NCBI GenBank assembly: GCA_030432905.1
Contig: JAUILU010000003.1
Coordinates: 186,001-250,000 of the forward strand
Reading direction: 5' to 3'
From: Phycisphaerae bacterium
GTDB lineage: Bacteria; Planctomycetota; Phycisphaerae; Phycisphaerales; UBA1924
Length of the DNA: 64,000 nt
Shown here: piece by piece, positions 17,409 to 26,585 of the stretch
How positions within the stretch are numbered: the first letter of the stretch is position 1
Layout: each line of letters begins with the position of its first letter
Position numbers and translations under genes: made by a program
Notes under the pieces: model-generated
The model's input: only the letters and a program-made list of their open reading frames with translations
Databases searched by the model: none
Told to the model about the DNA's origin: nothing

Positions 17409-18167
17409 TCAGTACGAAGAAACAGCGCCCCGGATCGGCACGACAAGCGACGGGATCATCGCGTGCTCGACCAGATGTTCGCCGTGCTTCGCGAGCTTCT
17501 CGTAGGTCTTGCCCAACTCGTCGAGATTCGCGAGCGGCCCGGTCTTGCGGACAGTCAAGTAGACGCTGATCGGCTCCTGGCCGTGCTCGGCCTCGCGCGG
17601 GCCGTGGCTTCGGGTCTTGACCTCGTACTGCACCTCGACACCCGGCTCGTCGGGCACGGTGCTCGTCAGCACGGGCTGGCAGTCGGTCACGGTGCAGTCG
17701 TGCACAAGCAGATTCGACAAAGGTGAGTCGGCGATCAACGCGTTGTACACGGCTTCGTCGTGATTGCCTGCGGCCGAGATATCAGCGCCGAAGAGTAGCT
17801 CAACCGAGTCGATGTCCAGCGGGCTGATGTTGAGGTAGTACGGGATCACTTCGAGCACGTGCTTGTGCAGCGCGTGAGCGGACACGAAATCGTCCGGGTT
17901 GACAACGCCCGAGCGGATGTTGCGGGTCCGGACCGCGAGCCAGCGGTAAGGCAGTTCGCCCTGACCGGTCTCGAGCGCCAGTTCTTCGCCGTGCTTGCCG
18001 AACTGGTTCATCGACGGGTACTGCCTGCGGACACGGTCGAACAGTTCGAGCACGGTTTCGCGGCTCTTCGGCAGTTCGAGTTTCAGGCTGACTTTGAGAT
18101 TGACGTACGCGTCCGAGACGAGAGCCTTGAGGCTGTCGAGTGTGTCGTAGCTTGTTACACCGGACAT
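17409..18167 (-). CDS. Conserved protein of unknown function
   Basis: A 252-residue soluble, acidic protein with no signal peptide, membrane helix or recognised catalytic motif. It begins with a helical segment (SLKALVSDAYVNLKVSLKLE), and has an alternating alpha/beta middle with ISPLDIDSVELLFGADISAA near residue 135 and a His/Asp-rich stretch AAGNHDEAVYNAL after it. The ATG at 18167 was chosen over an upstream in-frame codon because GGAGG stands nine to ten bases before it. It is probably co-transcribed with the downstream membrane protein. I do not recognise the family; my impression that it recurs in planctomycetes is unverified. Confidence 0.7.
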   Translation of the reverse strand: MSGVTSYDTLDSLKALVSDAYVNLKVSLKLELPKSRETVLELFDRVRRQYPSMNQFGKHGEELALETGQGELPYRWLAVRTRNIRSGVVNPDDFVSAHALHKHVLEVIPYYLNISPLDIDSVELLFGADISAAGNHDEAVYNALIADSPLSNLLVHDCTVTDCQPVLTSTVPDEPGVEVQYEVKTRSHGPREAEHGQEPISVYLTVRKTGPLANLDELGKTYEKLAKHGEHLVEHAMIPSLVVPIRGAVSSY

Positions 18168-18301
18168 GTTGGTCGCTCCTCCGTGAACCCTTGGCGGGAA
18201 CATTCAGGATACGCCGGCGCACGCTGCGGGATGCGTTGGAATCGCGTTCAACTTGAAGGTGCCTGTCGTCTGTCCCACCGGACCTGGGGTAACTCTTGAC
18301 A

Positions 18302-18571
18302 CTACCTCCGGATGTCGAAACCCGTTTCGTTCTGCTCGACTTGCAGGAGTGTCTCTTGGCGGTTGTCCACTCTGCCGAACGTCTGGCGTTGTATACGGTT
18401 GAGGCACTCGTCGATGATCGCGGGATCGCCTTGGGCTTCCATAAGGACCGAGCCATCGTGCTCGTTTCGGACCCAGCCGGCTAGGCCGAGTTCGGACGCC
18501 ACACTCTTTGCGGTCATGCGGAAGCCGACCCCCTGCACTTTGCCTGTGAATCGGATCGAGCGTCTCTGCAT
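18302..18571 (-). CDS. acyP: Acylphosphatase
   Basis: Hydrolyses acyl phosphates such as acetyl phosphate or 1,3-bisphosphoglycerate. The 89-residue protein has the signature FTGKVQGVGFR, whose Arg binds phosphate, and GWVRNEHDGSVLMEAQGD, whose Asn orients the nucleophilic water. Length is exactly that of the family when the ATG at 18571 is used; an upstream in-frame codon would add an atypical extension. TACTAT lies seven bases before the ATG and there is no Shine-Dalgarno, so a leaderless start is likely. Confidence 0.92.
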   Translation of the reverse strand: MQRRSIRFTGKVQGVGFRMTAKSVASELGLAGWVRNEHDGSVLMEAQGDPAIIDECLNRIQRQTFGRVDNRQETLLQVEQNETGFDIRR

Positions 18572-18578
18572 ACGGCCG

Positions 18579-18584
18579 ATAGTA
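18579..18584 (-). promoter_or_regulatory. Putative -10 element (TACTAT) of acyP
   Basis: TACTAT ends 7 bases before the acyP ATG at 18571, without a Shine-Dalgarno between. Confidence 0.5.
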
Positions 18585-18909
18585 CGAGTCCAAACCGCCC
18601 TGGGGAGCTGGAAACGGGCACAATCAAGACGCCGCGCCAAAGTCGATTGATCGTTCCTGAACCCGTGCTACATTTTTGGTAGGTGGCACGCGACCGATCC
18701 GGTCCGCCGCGGAGGCTTTCTTGTAGCCAGCCGCACGGACAACCCCCCGCTGGCGCTCCCCACCACGTCAAGCATCTCGTCAGCCCTGCGCTGTATGCAG
18801 GCTGGGGTCGGTTCGGGCGATTGCGCCGGGTCGGCCGGGTTCGGCATGGATTGGTACAAAGACGCGGCTCGATCCGGATTGGATCGGGCACAGAGGCACG
18901 GATAGGCCT
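18585..18909 (+). promoter_or_regulatory. Promoter and long leader region upstream of dnaG
   Basis: About 325 bases with no convincing gene. A sigma-70-like promoter is visible: TTGATC at 18647-18652, a 16-base spacer and TACATT at 18669-18674. The remaining 235 bases would be an untranslated leader rich in GC inverted repeats, for example around 18776-18806. No known riboswitch or RNA family was recognised. Confidence 0.5.
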
Positions 18910-20763
18910 GTGACGATGCAACCAAACGGCAATGACGATGTGCAGCGCGTCCGCGACGCGTCGGACATTGTGCGCGTCGTCGGCGAGCACATCGAACTCA
19001 AGGCCCGGGGCCGAGAGTACCTCGGCATCTGCCCCTTCCACGACGACAAAAAGCCCTCGATGTACGTTGTGCCCAACAAGCAGATCTACCACTGCTTCAG
19101 CTGCGGCGCGGGCGGCGACATTTTCACGTTCGTCCAAGACTTCCACAAGATGACCTTCCGCGAGGCGCTCAAGTTCCTTGCCGACCGCGCGGGCGTGAAG
19201 CTGGAATCGCGAGGCCGGCGCAGGACCGCCAACGATGACGCGGAGAGTGTGTCGAGATCGGTTCTGCTCGAAGCCAATGAATTGGCCGAGCGGTTCTTCA
19301 AATCGATTTTGAGGCACGCCGAACATGGGCAATCCGCCCGCGAGCTGATCGAACGCCGGGGCATCAGCCAGGAGATGGTCGATGCGTTCAACATCGGCGC
19401 GGCTCCTGACATGTGGGACGGGCTGCGGAAGTTCCTTGAAAGCAAGCAGCACAACCTCGAGCCGTTCCTGAATCTCGGGCTGCTCAAGGCTTCAGATAAA
19501 GGACAGGGGCCGTACGACGCGCAGCGGAACCGGCTTGTGTTCCCGATCCGCGATCAGATCGGCCGGGTCGTCGCGTTCGGCGGGCGACGGATCAACGACG
19601 AGGACGAGCCGAAGTACATCAACAGCTCCGAGTCGCCTGTGTTCGACAAATCGGCCACGCTCTTCGGGCTGGATCTTGCCAACCGCGCGATCCAAAAGGA
19701 AGGCGTCGCGGTGATCGCCGAGGGCTACACCGACGTCATCGCCTGCCACCAGGCGGGGATTACCAACGTCGTCGCGACGCTCGGCACGGCGCTCACGCCC
19801 AAGCACGCGACACTGCTGCAGAGGCTGTGTCACACGGTTGTGCTGCTCTTTGATGGTGACGAGGCAGGGCAGAAGGCCGCGGATCGGGCGGCGGAGGTGT
19901 TCCTGACGCTCCCGATCGACGCGAAGATCGCCACGCTCGCGGGTCACACCGACGCGAAGGACCCGGACGAACTGCTCAAGCGTGAGGGCGGGAGCGGTGT
20001 GCTGAAGGCCGCGCTCGACGACGCGACCGAATTGCTTGAGTACCGCATCGAACGCCTGCGCGCCAGGCTCACCAATGCGGGCGCGGCACAGACCGAGCGG
20101 GCGCTGCGCGATGAGTTCCGAGACCTGGGCCGACTCGGGCTGGCTTCGGCTGACAAGGTCCGGTGGCAGTTCATCATCCGCAGACTCAGTGAGCTCAGCG
20201 GCCTCAACATCGACACGGTCGCAGAACTCGTACGCGAGGGCGCCAACAGGCGACAGGGTCCGGATTTCTCTGGGGCAGAAGCAGAGCCTCAGAAACGCAA
20301 GCACCGTACAAGCACAGCCGAGATTCTCGGCTGCCTGCTCGCGATGCCCGAGCGGTGGATCGGGCTGGAATCCAACGAGGCGCTGCTCGAAGCGGCGTGC
20401 AGGGGCACGGAGCTCTGGCCGCTGTTTGAGGTGATGAAAGAGCTGGCGCACTCGACGGGCAGAACCGATCTGAATGCAACGGTCGATCAGCTCCGCCAGC
20501 GCGACGCCAATCACCGGTTCGCGGTCGAGCTTGAGCAGGACATCAGCCGACGCCACAGCGAGAGCGCCGACCAGCTCAATGAAACGCTGGCGTTCTGTCT
20601 CCGAAACCTTCAGCAGCACTCGACGACAGTGGAAGCCAAGCCCGCGGGTTCGACCGCGGATCGGCTCGAACAGATCAAGGCACAGAAAGAGGCCCATGGG
20701 CCGAACACTCGACTCCTGCCACGGATACGGCCGGTTTCAGGCTCGCAGGGGCCAAATAGTTAG
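18910..20763 (+). CDS. dnaG: DNA primase DnaG
   Basis: Synthesises RNA primers at the replication fork. The N-terminal zinc-binding domain has [13 protein letters not shown] and [11 protein letters not shown] (CHC2 type; about residues 38-65). The TOPRIM catalytic core includes [11 protein letters not shown] and the [13 protein letters not shown] acidic cluster (about 275-330). The C-terminal 150 residues would contact DnaB and are poorly conserved. Length is 617 residues, normal. The start is GTG at 18910; the ATG six bases later (18916) is equally possible. rpoD follows after 77 bases, so this is the dnaG-rpoD order of the macromolecular synthesis operon, without rpsU. Confidence 0.96.
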   Translation: MTMQPNGNDDVQRVRDASDIVRVVGEHIELKARGREYLGICPFHDDKKPSMYVVPNKQIYHCFSCGAGGDIFTFVQDFHKMTFREALKFLADRAGVKLESRGRRRTANDDAESVSRSVLLEANELAERFFKSILRHAEHGQSARELIERRGISQEMVDAFNIGAAPDMWDGLRKFLESKQHNLEPFLNLGLLKASDKGQGPYDAQRNRLVFPIRDQIGRVVAFGGRRINDEDEPKYINSSESPVFDKSATLFGLDLANRAIQKEGVAVIAEGYTDVIACHQAGITNVVATLGTALTPKHATLLQRLCHTVVLLFDGDEAGQKAADRAAEVFLTLPIDAKIATLAGHTDAKDPDELLKREGGSGVLKAALDDATELLEYRIERLRARLTNAGAAQTERALRDEFRDLGRLGLASADKVRWQFIIRRLSELSGLNIDTVAELVREGANRRQGPDFSGAEAEPQKRKHRTSTAEILGCLLAMPERWIGLESNEALLEAACRGTELWPLFEVMKELAHSTGRTDLNATVDQLRQRDANHRFAVELEQDISRRHSESADQLNETLAFCLRNLQQHSTTVEAKPAGSTADRLEQIKAQKEAHGPNTRLLPRIRPVSGSQGPNS

Positions 20764-20840
20764 GGAGCAGCCCCCGGCCTTGCCGGGTGCATAAAGTGAC
20801 CGGGGCCAGGATCGGCACCGGTCTGAGAAAGGGATGCAGC

Positions 20841-22733
20841 GTGCTAGAGCAGTACCACCCAGCACTTGATGACCTGATCGAGCTCGGCAAAGACCGCGGC
20901 TGGCTCAGTTACGAAGAGGTCAACAACACGATCCCCGACGAGATGATCGAGCCGGAAGCTCTTGATGAGCTTCTGGTTGTCTTCGACCGCGCCAAGATCG
21001 AGCTGGTTGACGAGCTCGAGTTCCGCGCACGCATCTACCGCCTCACCAAGAAGAACGGCAGGCCCGCGGTCGATGCGCCCAAGAAGTCCGGCGCGACCGC
21101 GTTCCGCGCGATGAGCGTGACGGGCGGCGAGGACCGCGGCAAGCACCAGTGGCTCCAGTCGTACATGAACGCGTCGATCAAGCCGGGCACCGCGCCCGAC
21201 GTCATGATCCCCGACGAAGAAACGCAGCAAGAGGACGGTCTGACCGGCACGAACGACCGGTCAGCCGACGCGAACGAGCAGGCCACCGAGCAGGCGATCG
21301 ACACGATCGGCAAGCGCATCGACGACCCGGTGCGGATGTACCTCACCCAGATGGGAAGCATCCCGCTCCTGACTCGCGAAGAAGAGATCCGGCTTGCCAA
21401 GAAGATCGAGACCACGCGGATGATCTTCCGTCGGCGTGCGCTAGAGAGCGACTACGTGCTCCAACTCGCGGTCGATACGCTCAAGGCTGTTGACTCGGGC
21501 GACCTGCCGTTCGATCGGACGATGCGGATCTCGACCGCCGAGGACAACGCGAAGCAGAAGATCGCGGCCCGCATCCCCAACAACGTGCGCACGCTTGAAC
21601 GTTTGATCGAACTGAACAAGCAGGACTGGTCGGCGCGCGAGCGGGCGATCGAGATGAAGCACACGCGTGTGGCGCGGGAGCTCGGCGATCGGATGACGAT
21701 CCGCCGGCGCCGGATGGCGGCGTTGACCGAAGAGCTGTGCCTGCGCACGAGCAAGATTGTGCCGCTGGTCCGCAAGCTCAAGAGCATCAGCGCCAAGTGC
21801 ACGGCTCTGGAGGCTCGCATCGCCGAGGCCGAGGCCAAACCGGGCAAGTACGACCCCGAGGACATCGAGGTCATGCAGGAAGAGCAGTCCGGCCTGCGGT
21901 CGCTCGTGCTCGAAACACCCGAAGAACTCGCACGCCGGGTCAAGACCGTGGACACGGTCTTCTGGGAGTACGAGCAGGCCAAGCGTGACCTCTCGGGCGG
22001 TAACCTGCGACTGGTTGTGTCGATCGCCAAGAAGTACCGCAACCGCGGGCTGACCTTCCTCGACATCATCCAGGAGGGCAACACGGGCCTGATGCGCGCG
22101 GTCGATAAGTACGAGTACCGCCGGGGCTACAAGTTCTCGACGTACGCGACGTGGTGGATCCGCCAGGCGATCACCCGCGCGATCGCGGACCACGCGCGCA
22201 CCATCCGCATCCCGGTCCACATGATCGAGACGATGAGCAAGCTGCGCAACATCCAGAAGGAAATCCTTCAGAAGACCGGCACCGAGCCGACCTACGACGA
22301 GATCGCGGCCAAGGCGTCGATGAGTCTCGAGGATGTGCACCGCGTCATGAAGATCGGTCGCCAGCCGATCAGTCTCGACCGGCCCGTTGGTGAGTCCGAG
22401 GACTCGTACTTCGGCGACTTCATCGAGGACAAAAACCAGCAGGCGCCGCAGGACACCGCGACGCAGGAAATGCTCAAGGGCCGAATCGAGCAGGTGCTCC
22501 GCACGCTCACCTACCGCGAACGCGAGATCATCAAGCTGCGTTACGGCATTGGTGACGGCTACACCTACACGCTCGAAGAGGTCGGACGCATCTTCAAGGT
22601 CACACGCGAACGCGTGAGGCAGGTCGAGGCCAAGGCGATCCGCAAGCTTCAACACCCCGTGCGCTCGCGCAAGCTGCACGGCTTCGTCGATGAGGCCGCC
22701 GAACAGCAGGCCGCCAGCCAGAAGCCGGTGTAA
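20841..22733 (+). CDS. rpoD: RNA polymerase primary sigma factor (sigma-70 family)
   Basis: The N-terminus ([20 protein letters not shown]) matches region 1.1 of primary sigma factors. [22 protein letters not shown] is region 1.2. [30 protein letters not shown] region 2, with [20 protein letters not shown] (2.3-2.4), and region 4 with the [23 protein letters not shown] are complete. A charged nonconserved insert lies between regions 1.2 and 2 (about residues 180-350). The GTG at 20841 was chosen because GAAAGGG lies about eight bases upstream and it begins region 1.1 directly. The product is about 630 residues. It is coupled to the downstream globin gene, whose GTG follows the TAA directly. 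Confidence 0.95.
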   Translation: MLEQYHPALDDLIELGKDRGWLSYEEVNNTIPDEMIEPEALDELLVVFDRAKIELVDELEFRARIYRLTKKNGRPAVDAPKKSGATAFRAMSVTGGEDRGKHQWLQSYMNASIKPGTAPDVMIPDEETQQEDGLTGTNDRSADANEQATEQAIDTIGKRIDDPVRMYLTQMGSIPLLTREEEIRLAKKIETTRMIFRRRALESDYVLQLAVDTLKAVDSGDLPFDRTMRISTAEDNAKQKIAARIPNNVRTLERLIELNKQDWSARERAIEMKHTRVARELGDRMTIRRRRMAALTEELCLRTSKIVPLVRKLKSISAKCTALEARIAEAEAKPGKYDPEDIEVMQEEQSGLRSLVLETPEELARRVKTVDTVFWEYEQAKRDLSGGNLRLVVSIAKKYRNRGLTFLDIIQEGNTGLMRAVDKYEYRRGYKFSTYATWWIRQAITRAIADHARTIRIPVHMIETMSKLRNIQKEILQKTGTEPTYDEIAAKASMSLEDVHRVMKIGRQPISLDRPVGESEDSYFGDFIEDKNQQAPQDTATQEMLKGRIEQVLRTLTYREREIIKLRYGIGDGYTYTLEEVGRIFKVTRERVRQVEAKAIRKLQHPVRSRKLHGFVDEAAEQQAASQKPV

Positions 22734-23135
22734 GTGAACCAACTCGGCGAGCACGAGATCTACACGCAGATCGGTGAGGACGGCTTCGACCGTCTCACTG
22801 TTTCGTTTTACAAGCGTGTCGAGACCGACGACATTCTCGGGCCGATGTACGAGCAGGCGAGGACCGAGTCGGGCGAGACTGATCTTGAGGGCGGCAGGCT
22901 CAGACTCCGCGAGTTTCTGGTTCAGCGCTTCGGCGGACCGCCCCGCTATTCACAGCAGCGAGGCCACCCGAGGCTTCGGATGCGGCACATGCCGTTTGCG
23001 ATCGACGAAGCCGCCCGTGATCGCTGGCTGAAGCTCATGGACGAGTCGCTCGTCGAGTGCGATATTCCGCAGCCCGCCGCCGACGTGCTCCGCGCTGTCT
23101 TCGCACACGTCACGGATTTCATGCGGAACATGTAA
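22734..23135 (+). CDS. Group II truncated hemoglobin (trHbO-like)
   Basis: A 133-residue two-over-two globin. The N-terminal YTQIGEDGFDRLTVSFYKRV carries the distal-side aromatic residues, and RYSQQRGHPRLRMRHMPFAI holds the proximal heme-ligating His (in RMRH) in the arrangement specific to group II. Such proteins bind oxygen and can detoxify NO or peroxide in the cytoplasm. GTG start immediately after the rpoD stop with no gap, so it is probably expressed with the dnaG-rpoD transcript. Confidence 0.88.
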   Translation: MNQLGEHEIYTQIGEDGFDRLTVSFYKRVETDDILGPMYEQARTESGETDLEGGRLRLREFLVQRFGGPPRYSQQRGHPRLRMRHMPFAIDEAARDRWLKLMDESLVECDIPQPAADVLRAVFAHVTDFMRNM

Positions 23136-23147
23136 TCACATAAAGAA

Positions 23148-23171
23148 GGCGGCACCCCGAGGGATGCCGCC
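23148..23171 (-). terminator. Terminator of the HAF-repeat gene
   Basis: GGCGGCA (23148-23154) pairs with TGCCGCC (23165-23171). Read on the minus strand, the hairpin is followed by TTCTTTA. It may also stop the plus-strand globin transcript. Confidence 0.7.
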
Positions 23172-23199
23172 ATGACTGATCAATAGATGCAAACTGCGT

Positions 23200-24321
23200 T
23201 TACTTCCTGCGTCTGCGAGCAGCGAAGAGGCCGCCGGTTGCGAGGAGCGTTGCCGAGGCTGGCGCAGGGACGAGAACCGCGGCGTAGGCGTGGGTCTGGC
23301 CGTTGATGAGACCTGTGCCGACGATGGTGCCGTCTTCACTGATGCCGAGCGCAGAGGACGAGGTGTTCATCGCGAGGTCCCAGCCCGAGTTCGGGTCGAT
23401 GAGTTCCTGGATGCTGTATGTGTCGGTGCCGTCGAAGAGCCACGGCACCGCGAACTGCCCGCCGGCGTTGCCGACGACCCAGCCGCTGGAATTGGCGCCG
23501 CGTCCGCTCGCGCTCGATGCCGCCGGTGGGAGTGGGATCTCGGTCAGGCCGTCGTTGGTTGTGTCCCACGCAAAGGCGAGCCCGCCACTCTGGTTGAACG
23601 AGCTGGAGCCTGTCACAACGCCGGACTCGCTGAGACCGAACGCGATGCCGCCGTTGTCGCCCGCGAGCGCCGGGACTTCTTCGAGGACACCGGTCGTCAG
23701 GTCGTACATGAGCGCGACGTTGCGCGCGAGGTTGTTGGGGTCGATGCCGTGACCGACGATCTGGCCCGCGTCGTTGATGTCGTAGGCCTCGACCATGTAC
23801 GCGCCGCCCGCGGTCGTTGCGGTGATGGTGTTGTGGCCGTTGGTGTCCCAGTAGGACGCGAACTGCGTGACGCCTCCACCGACCGAGCCGACAGCGACGC
23901 CGTTGTTGTTGATGTCCCACGCTCGGCCTGCGCCCTCACCGGCGGGGAGCGCCAGCTGCGAGGAGGTTGTGCCGTTCCAGATGACCGGCAGCGGCGCCGA
24001 ACCGAAGACTGTGGTGGTCGCGGTGCCGACCGCTTGGCCTGCCGAGTTGGCTCCGTTGGCCTGGTGGAACGTGCGTCCGGGGAGGTTGTCGAGTTGGACC
24101 AGGCCGCCCGAGAGCGTCCAGGTGAAGCCGGCGTTGGAAGCACCGAGCGAACGCCCCACCGCGACGCCGCTCGGGGAGATACCGACACCCTGACTGAATG
24201 CGTCGCCCGGATCGACGACGCCGAGGTCGATGATGATGTACTCCGGCTGAGCCGATGCTGAGAGTGCCCCGCTGGCCAGCGCCGCCCCCGCGACCGCTGC
24301 AATTACTCGAGTTGAAAGCAT
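23200..24321 (-). CDS. HAF-repeat PEP-CTERM-type secreted protein
   Basis: The 373-residue protein starts with a signal peptide (VIAAVAGAALASGALSASA, about residues 5-23). The body consists of repeated segments of the type AxDINNxGxAVGSxxG, the extracellular HAF pattern of about 45-50 residues, seen from residue 25 to about 340. The C-terminus VPAPASATLLATGGLFAARR is a PEP-CTERM-like sorting signal (PAPAS motif, hydrophobic helix, Arg cluster), normally removed by an exosortase. It is probably exported to the envelope or extracellular matrix. ATG at 24321 with AGGAGA seven bases upstream. The gene is divergent from an HTH protein with a perfect palindrome between. Confidence 0.85.
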   Translation of the reverse strand: MLSTRVIAAVAGAALASGALSASAQPEYIIIDLGVVDPGDAFSQGVGISPSGVAVGRSLGASNAGFTWTLSGGLVQLDNLPGRTFHQANGANSAGQAVGTATTTVFGSAPLPVIWNGTTSSQLALPAGEGAGRAWDINNNGVAVGSVGGGVTQFASYWDTNGHNTITATTAGGAYMVEAYDINDAGQIVGHGIDPNNLARNVALMYDLTTGVLEEVPALAGDNGGIAFGLSESGVVTGSSSFNQSGGLAFAWDTTNDGLTEIPLPPAASSASGRGANSSGWVVGNAGGQFAVPWLFDGTDTYSIQELIDPNSGWDLAMNTSSSALGISEDGTIVGTGLINGQTHAYAAVLVPAPASATLLATGGLFAARRRRK

Positions 24322-24431
24322 GTGCCTATCTCCTGTGTCCTCATGGGCCATGGCCCGCCAACCGCTGAGCCGCGCCACATGGCGGCGTCTCAGCCACGAT
24401 CATGCCTGCAAGCGGGTCTCAATACAAGCAA

Positions 24432-24453
24432 AAAGTGTAAAATTTTACACTTT
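24432..24453. promoter_or_regulatory. Perfect 22-bp palindrome, candidate operator
   Basis: AAAGTGTAAAA followed by its exact reverse complement TTTTACACTTT. It lies in the 167-base divergent intergenic region, 111 bases upstream of the HAF-repeat gene start and 36 bases before the HTH gene start. It is strikingly AT-rich for this genome. It is likely a binding site for a dimeric regulator, perhaps the adjacent HTH protein. Confidence 0.6.
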
Positions 24454-24488
24454 GTCTCCCCCCCGGATTCATAGGGGAGGTTACCCTG

Positions 24489-25691
24489 TTGTGTATGGCA
24501 GTGGACAGCACCCTAACACTTCAGGCCGAGCGAGAGTCTGTCGGTTCATCGCTCATGGAAGCACTGGCGGCGGTCATCGAGTCTGTCTCTGACAAGCCGG
24601 TCAACGTCTCCGCACTTGGCAGGAAGCTCGGGCTCAACCGCGTCACGGTCAGCAAGCTGATGTCATCGCTTGCATCGGAGACGCCCGACGAGATGCTGGC
24701 CACCATCCCAGGACCGGAGTCGCTCCGCTCCGCTGTCGAAGCCGCCGCCGAGCACGGCACCGACGAGAGCACGATCGAATCGGCGCGCGAAGCGATCGAC
24801 CTGTTCGCTGGGCTGATCCGGGATCAGTACGGCACACGGGCCGCGCTCAACGCGGCGCTCGGGACTGAATCTCAAAAACTCAGCGAGCGCGAAGCGGTCA
24901 ACAGCCGGGGCGAGGTGTTCAACGGCATGCGCCGGATCATCGGGGTTGAAGCCGCGGTCTGGCTCAACGCCATGTTCTTCGTTCCGAGTGAAGAAGACGA
25001 TGCGGTCATCGAAACCACCACGCTCCACGGCGCGTACGGCATCCGCCGGCTTCGCATGGACACCCCCTTCTACTTCGTATTCGGCACACCGTTCTACGAA
25101 CCGGGTCGCGACGGGAGTGACCTCGCGACCGAGCCGATGCAGCTCGACGACTTCTACACCAACGAACCCGCCGTCCTCGAATCGACGAAGATGGGCAGCC
25201 AGATCTGCCACAGACTTGTTCACGACAAGCTCGGCAAAAACGCGGTCGTGGACATGCTCACCGTCAGCATCGACCGCAAGGGCTCACGCCGGTACGCGGC
25301 TCCCGAGTCGCCCCTGCGGGGCATGTCGCTCGTTATGGACCTGCCCGTCCGGTCGCTCGTCTTCGACGTCATCCTCCACGAAAGCCTTTACCCCGGGAGC
25401 GACGCGGAGCTGTTCGTGTTCAAGCCCGGTGCAAGAGGGCCATCAAACCCAAACGACCCGAGCTCCGCGCGAGACAGGGTGCCAACGCCCGAACGCATCG
25501 AGGCCTTCCCCGGCGAGCACGAAACATTCGAGGTGCCCGATGTGCCGCGTTACGGCGAGATGATCCAGCGGATGTGCACCGCGCTCAACAGGCCCATCTC
25601 CGAGTTCCGCGTGCACCGGCTGACGATGGCGTACCCGCTGACCGGGTTCCAGTACACGATGGCGTTCAGAGCGCCGCTGCCCCCCGAGTGA
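24489..25691 (+). CDS. Putative transcriptional regulator with N-terminal helix-turn-helix
   Basis: A 400-residue protein. Residues about 25-60 (VNVSALGRKLGLNRVTVSKLM) form a plausible helix-turn-helix. The remaining 330 residues are a soluble alpha/beta region without a recognised fold signature; notable conserved-looking pieces are HGAYGIRRLRMDTPFYFVFG and VLHE-like VFDVILHESLYPGSDAEL. No phosphoacceptor or membrane motif is visible. The TTG at 24489 has GGGGAGG eight bases upstream; an ATG at 24495 is the alternative. It sits directly downstream of the 22-bp palindrome and divergent from the PEP-CTERM gene, which suggests autoregulation and control of that gene. Ligand and targets are unknown. 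Confidence 0.65.
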   Translation: MCMAVDSTLTLQAERESVGSSLMEALAAVIESVSDKPVNVSALGRKLGLNRVTVSKLMSSLASETPDEMLATIPGPESLRSAVEAAAEHGTDESTIESAREAIDLFAGLIRDQYGTRAALNAALGTESQKLSEREAVNSRGEVFNGMRRIIGVEAAVWLNAMFFVPSEEDDAVIETTTLHGAYGIRRLRMDTPFYFVFGTPFYEPGRDGSDLATEPMQLDDFYTNEPAVLESTKMGSQICHRLVHDKLGKNAVVDMLTVSIDRKGSRRYAAPESPLRGMSLVMDLPVRSLVFDVILHESLYPGSDAELFVFKPGARGPSNPNDPSSARDRVPTPERIEAFPGEHETFEVPDVPRYGEMIQRMCTALNRPISEFRVHRLTMAYPLTGFQYTMAFRAPLPPE

Positions 25692-25711
25692 ACCTCGGCT
25701 TTGCGCCGACC

Positions 25712-25717
25712 TAGGCT
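25712..25717 (+). promoter_or_regulatory. Putative -10 element (TAGGCT)
   Basis: TAGGCT ends 6 bases before the GTG at 25724, identical in sequence and spacing to the one before rsmH. Confidence 0.45.
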
Positions 25718-25723
25718 TGTGTT

Positions 25724-26104
25724 GTGCAAACTCGGCATCGGATAGAACGACTGCGGTCATCGCTCTCGGTCTGGGCAACGGGCCTGCTGCTCGTTGCGCT
25801 CAGCGCCGCGATCACGGCTCGCCCCTCGCTTGCACTGGCAACGAGCGGCGCCTTCTCCACCGAGAGCACGATCTCATCGCTCTCGATCGAGCGTACGTAC
25901 TCAAACGACCTCTTCCCCTGGTCGCCGGTCGCCGACGACCCGACCGCGCGTGAGCACCAGCCCACTCCCGGCGGCGACACGTCCGCGCCCTGGTCATACA
26001 CCCCACCCAGAGCAACCGCGGGACTTACCCCCGCTTACTCTGCCGAGCGCCCAGTTCAGCAAGCGCGCCGAGCCCATGCGCCGCGCGGGCCGCCGACGAG
26101 CTAA
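25724..26104 (+). CDS. Small membrane or secreted protein of unknown function
   Basis: A 126-residue protein with one hydrophobic segment (VWATGLLLVALSAAITA, about residues 16-32), which could be a signal anchor, followed by a Ser/Thr/Pro-rich tail of low complexity. No domain is recognised. The GTG start was chosen because TAGGCT lies six bases before it. The tail composition is unlike a folded domain, so the exact gene extent is uncertain; an overlapping minus-strand frame is a less likely alternative. Confidence 0.45.
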   Translation: MQTRHRIERLRSSLSVWATGLLLVALSAAITARPSLALATSGAFSTESTISSLSIERTYSNDLFPWSPVADDPTAREHQPTPGGDTSAPWSYTPPRATAGLTPAYSAERPVQQARRAHAPRGPPTS

Positions 26105-26240
26105 TGCACGCACTTTCCAATCTAGTTTGGCCACAGGCCTGATCGGGCCGGCGGTCACGTGAATATGTACGAATCGCGCGAGCTTGCCGCGGCAACGCGG
26201 GCGAGCCGCGCGCAAACCCACACAACACAGAAGCAGAACC

Positions 26241-26444
26241 ATGTCATCACACACACCAACCCCGGCGGAGGGTGCGCCCACGCCGAGCAGCGCGCCTTCC
26301 AAGGATCCACATTCAGCAATCAGCGACGAGCACGAGGAGTACCAGTCCGCCAAGGGCTGCCTGATGCTTGCGGGCCTGACGCTTGCGACGGTCGCGTTTG
26401 TCGTCGCCGCTGTCCTGATCTTCGGCGGATCTGTCGCGCCGTAG
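26241..26444 (+). CDS. Small single-span membrane protein
   Basis: A 67-residue protein with a polar Pro/Ser/Glu-rich N-terminal half and one strong membrane helix near the C-terminus (LMLAGLTLATVAFVVAAVLI, about residues 41-60), ending just outside the helix. This is a tail-anchored topology. The ATG at 26241 avoids an improbable Arg-rich extension. A good terminator follows, which supports a real transcription unit. Function unknown. The 136 bases upstream (26105-26240) show no gene and no clear promoter. Confidence 0.55.
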   Translation: MSSHTPTPAEGAPTPSSAPSKDPHSAISDEHEEYQSAKGCLMLAGLTLATVAFVVAAVLIFGGSVAP

Positions 26445-26468
26445 CTCAATCCCTCTAGCAACACACAT

Positions 26469-26506
26469 AGCCGTCGGCCTCGCATTCTCGGGGTCGGCGG
26501 CTTTCT
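26469..26506 (+). terminator. Rho-independent terminator after the small membrane gene
   Basis: AGCCGTCGGCC (26469-26479) pairs with GGTCGGCGGCT (26492-26502) with two G-U pairs, followed by TTCTC. Confidence 0.7.
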
Positions 26507-26585
26507 CATTGCGTGCGCGGCGTAGCGCCAGACTCGGCCTTCTTGTAAGCTGCCTCAAGACGGCGACCAGCCGAGGAGGCGAAAC

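Noticed and set aside
25994..26509. Minus-strand open frame of 171 codons
   Set aside because: It overlaps two better supported plus-strand starts and a terminator, has low-complexity Arg-rich composition and no ribosome-binding site.
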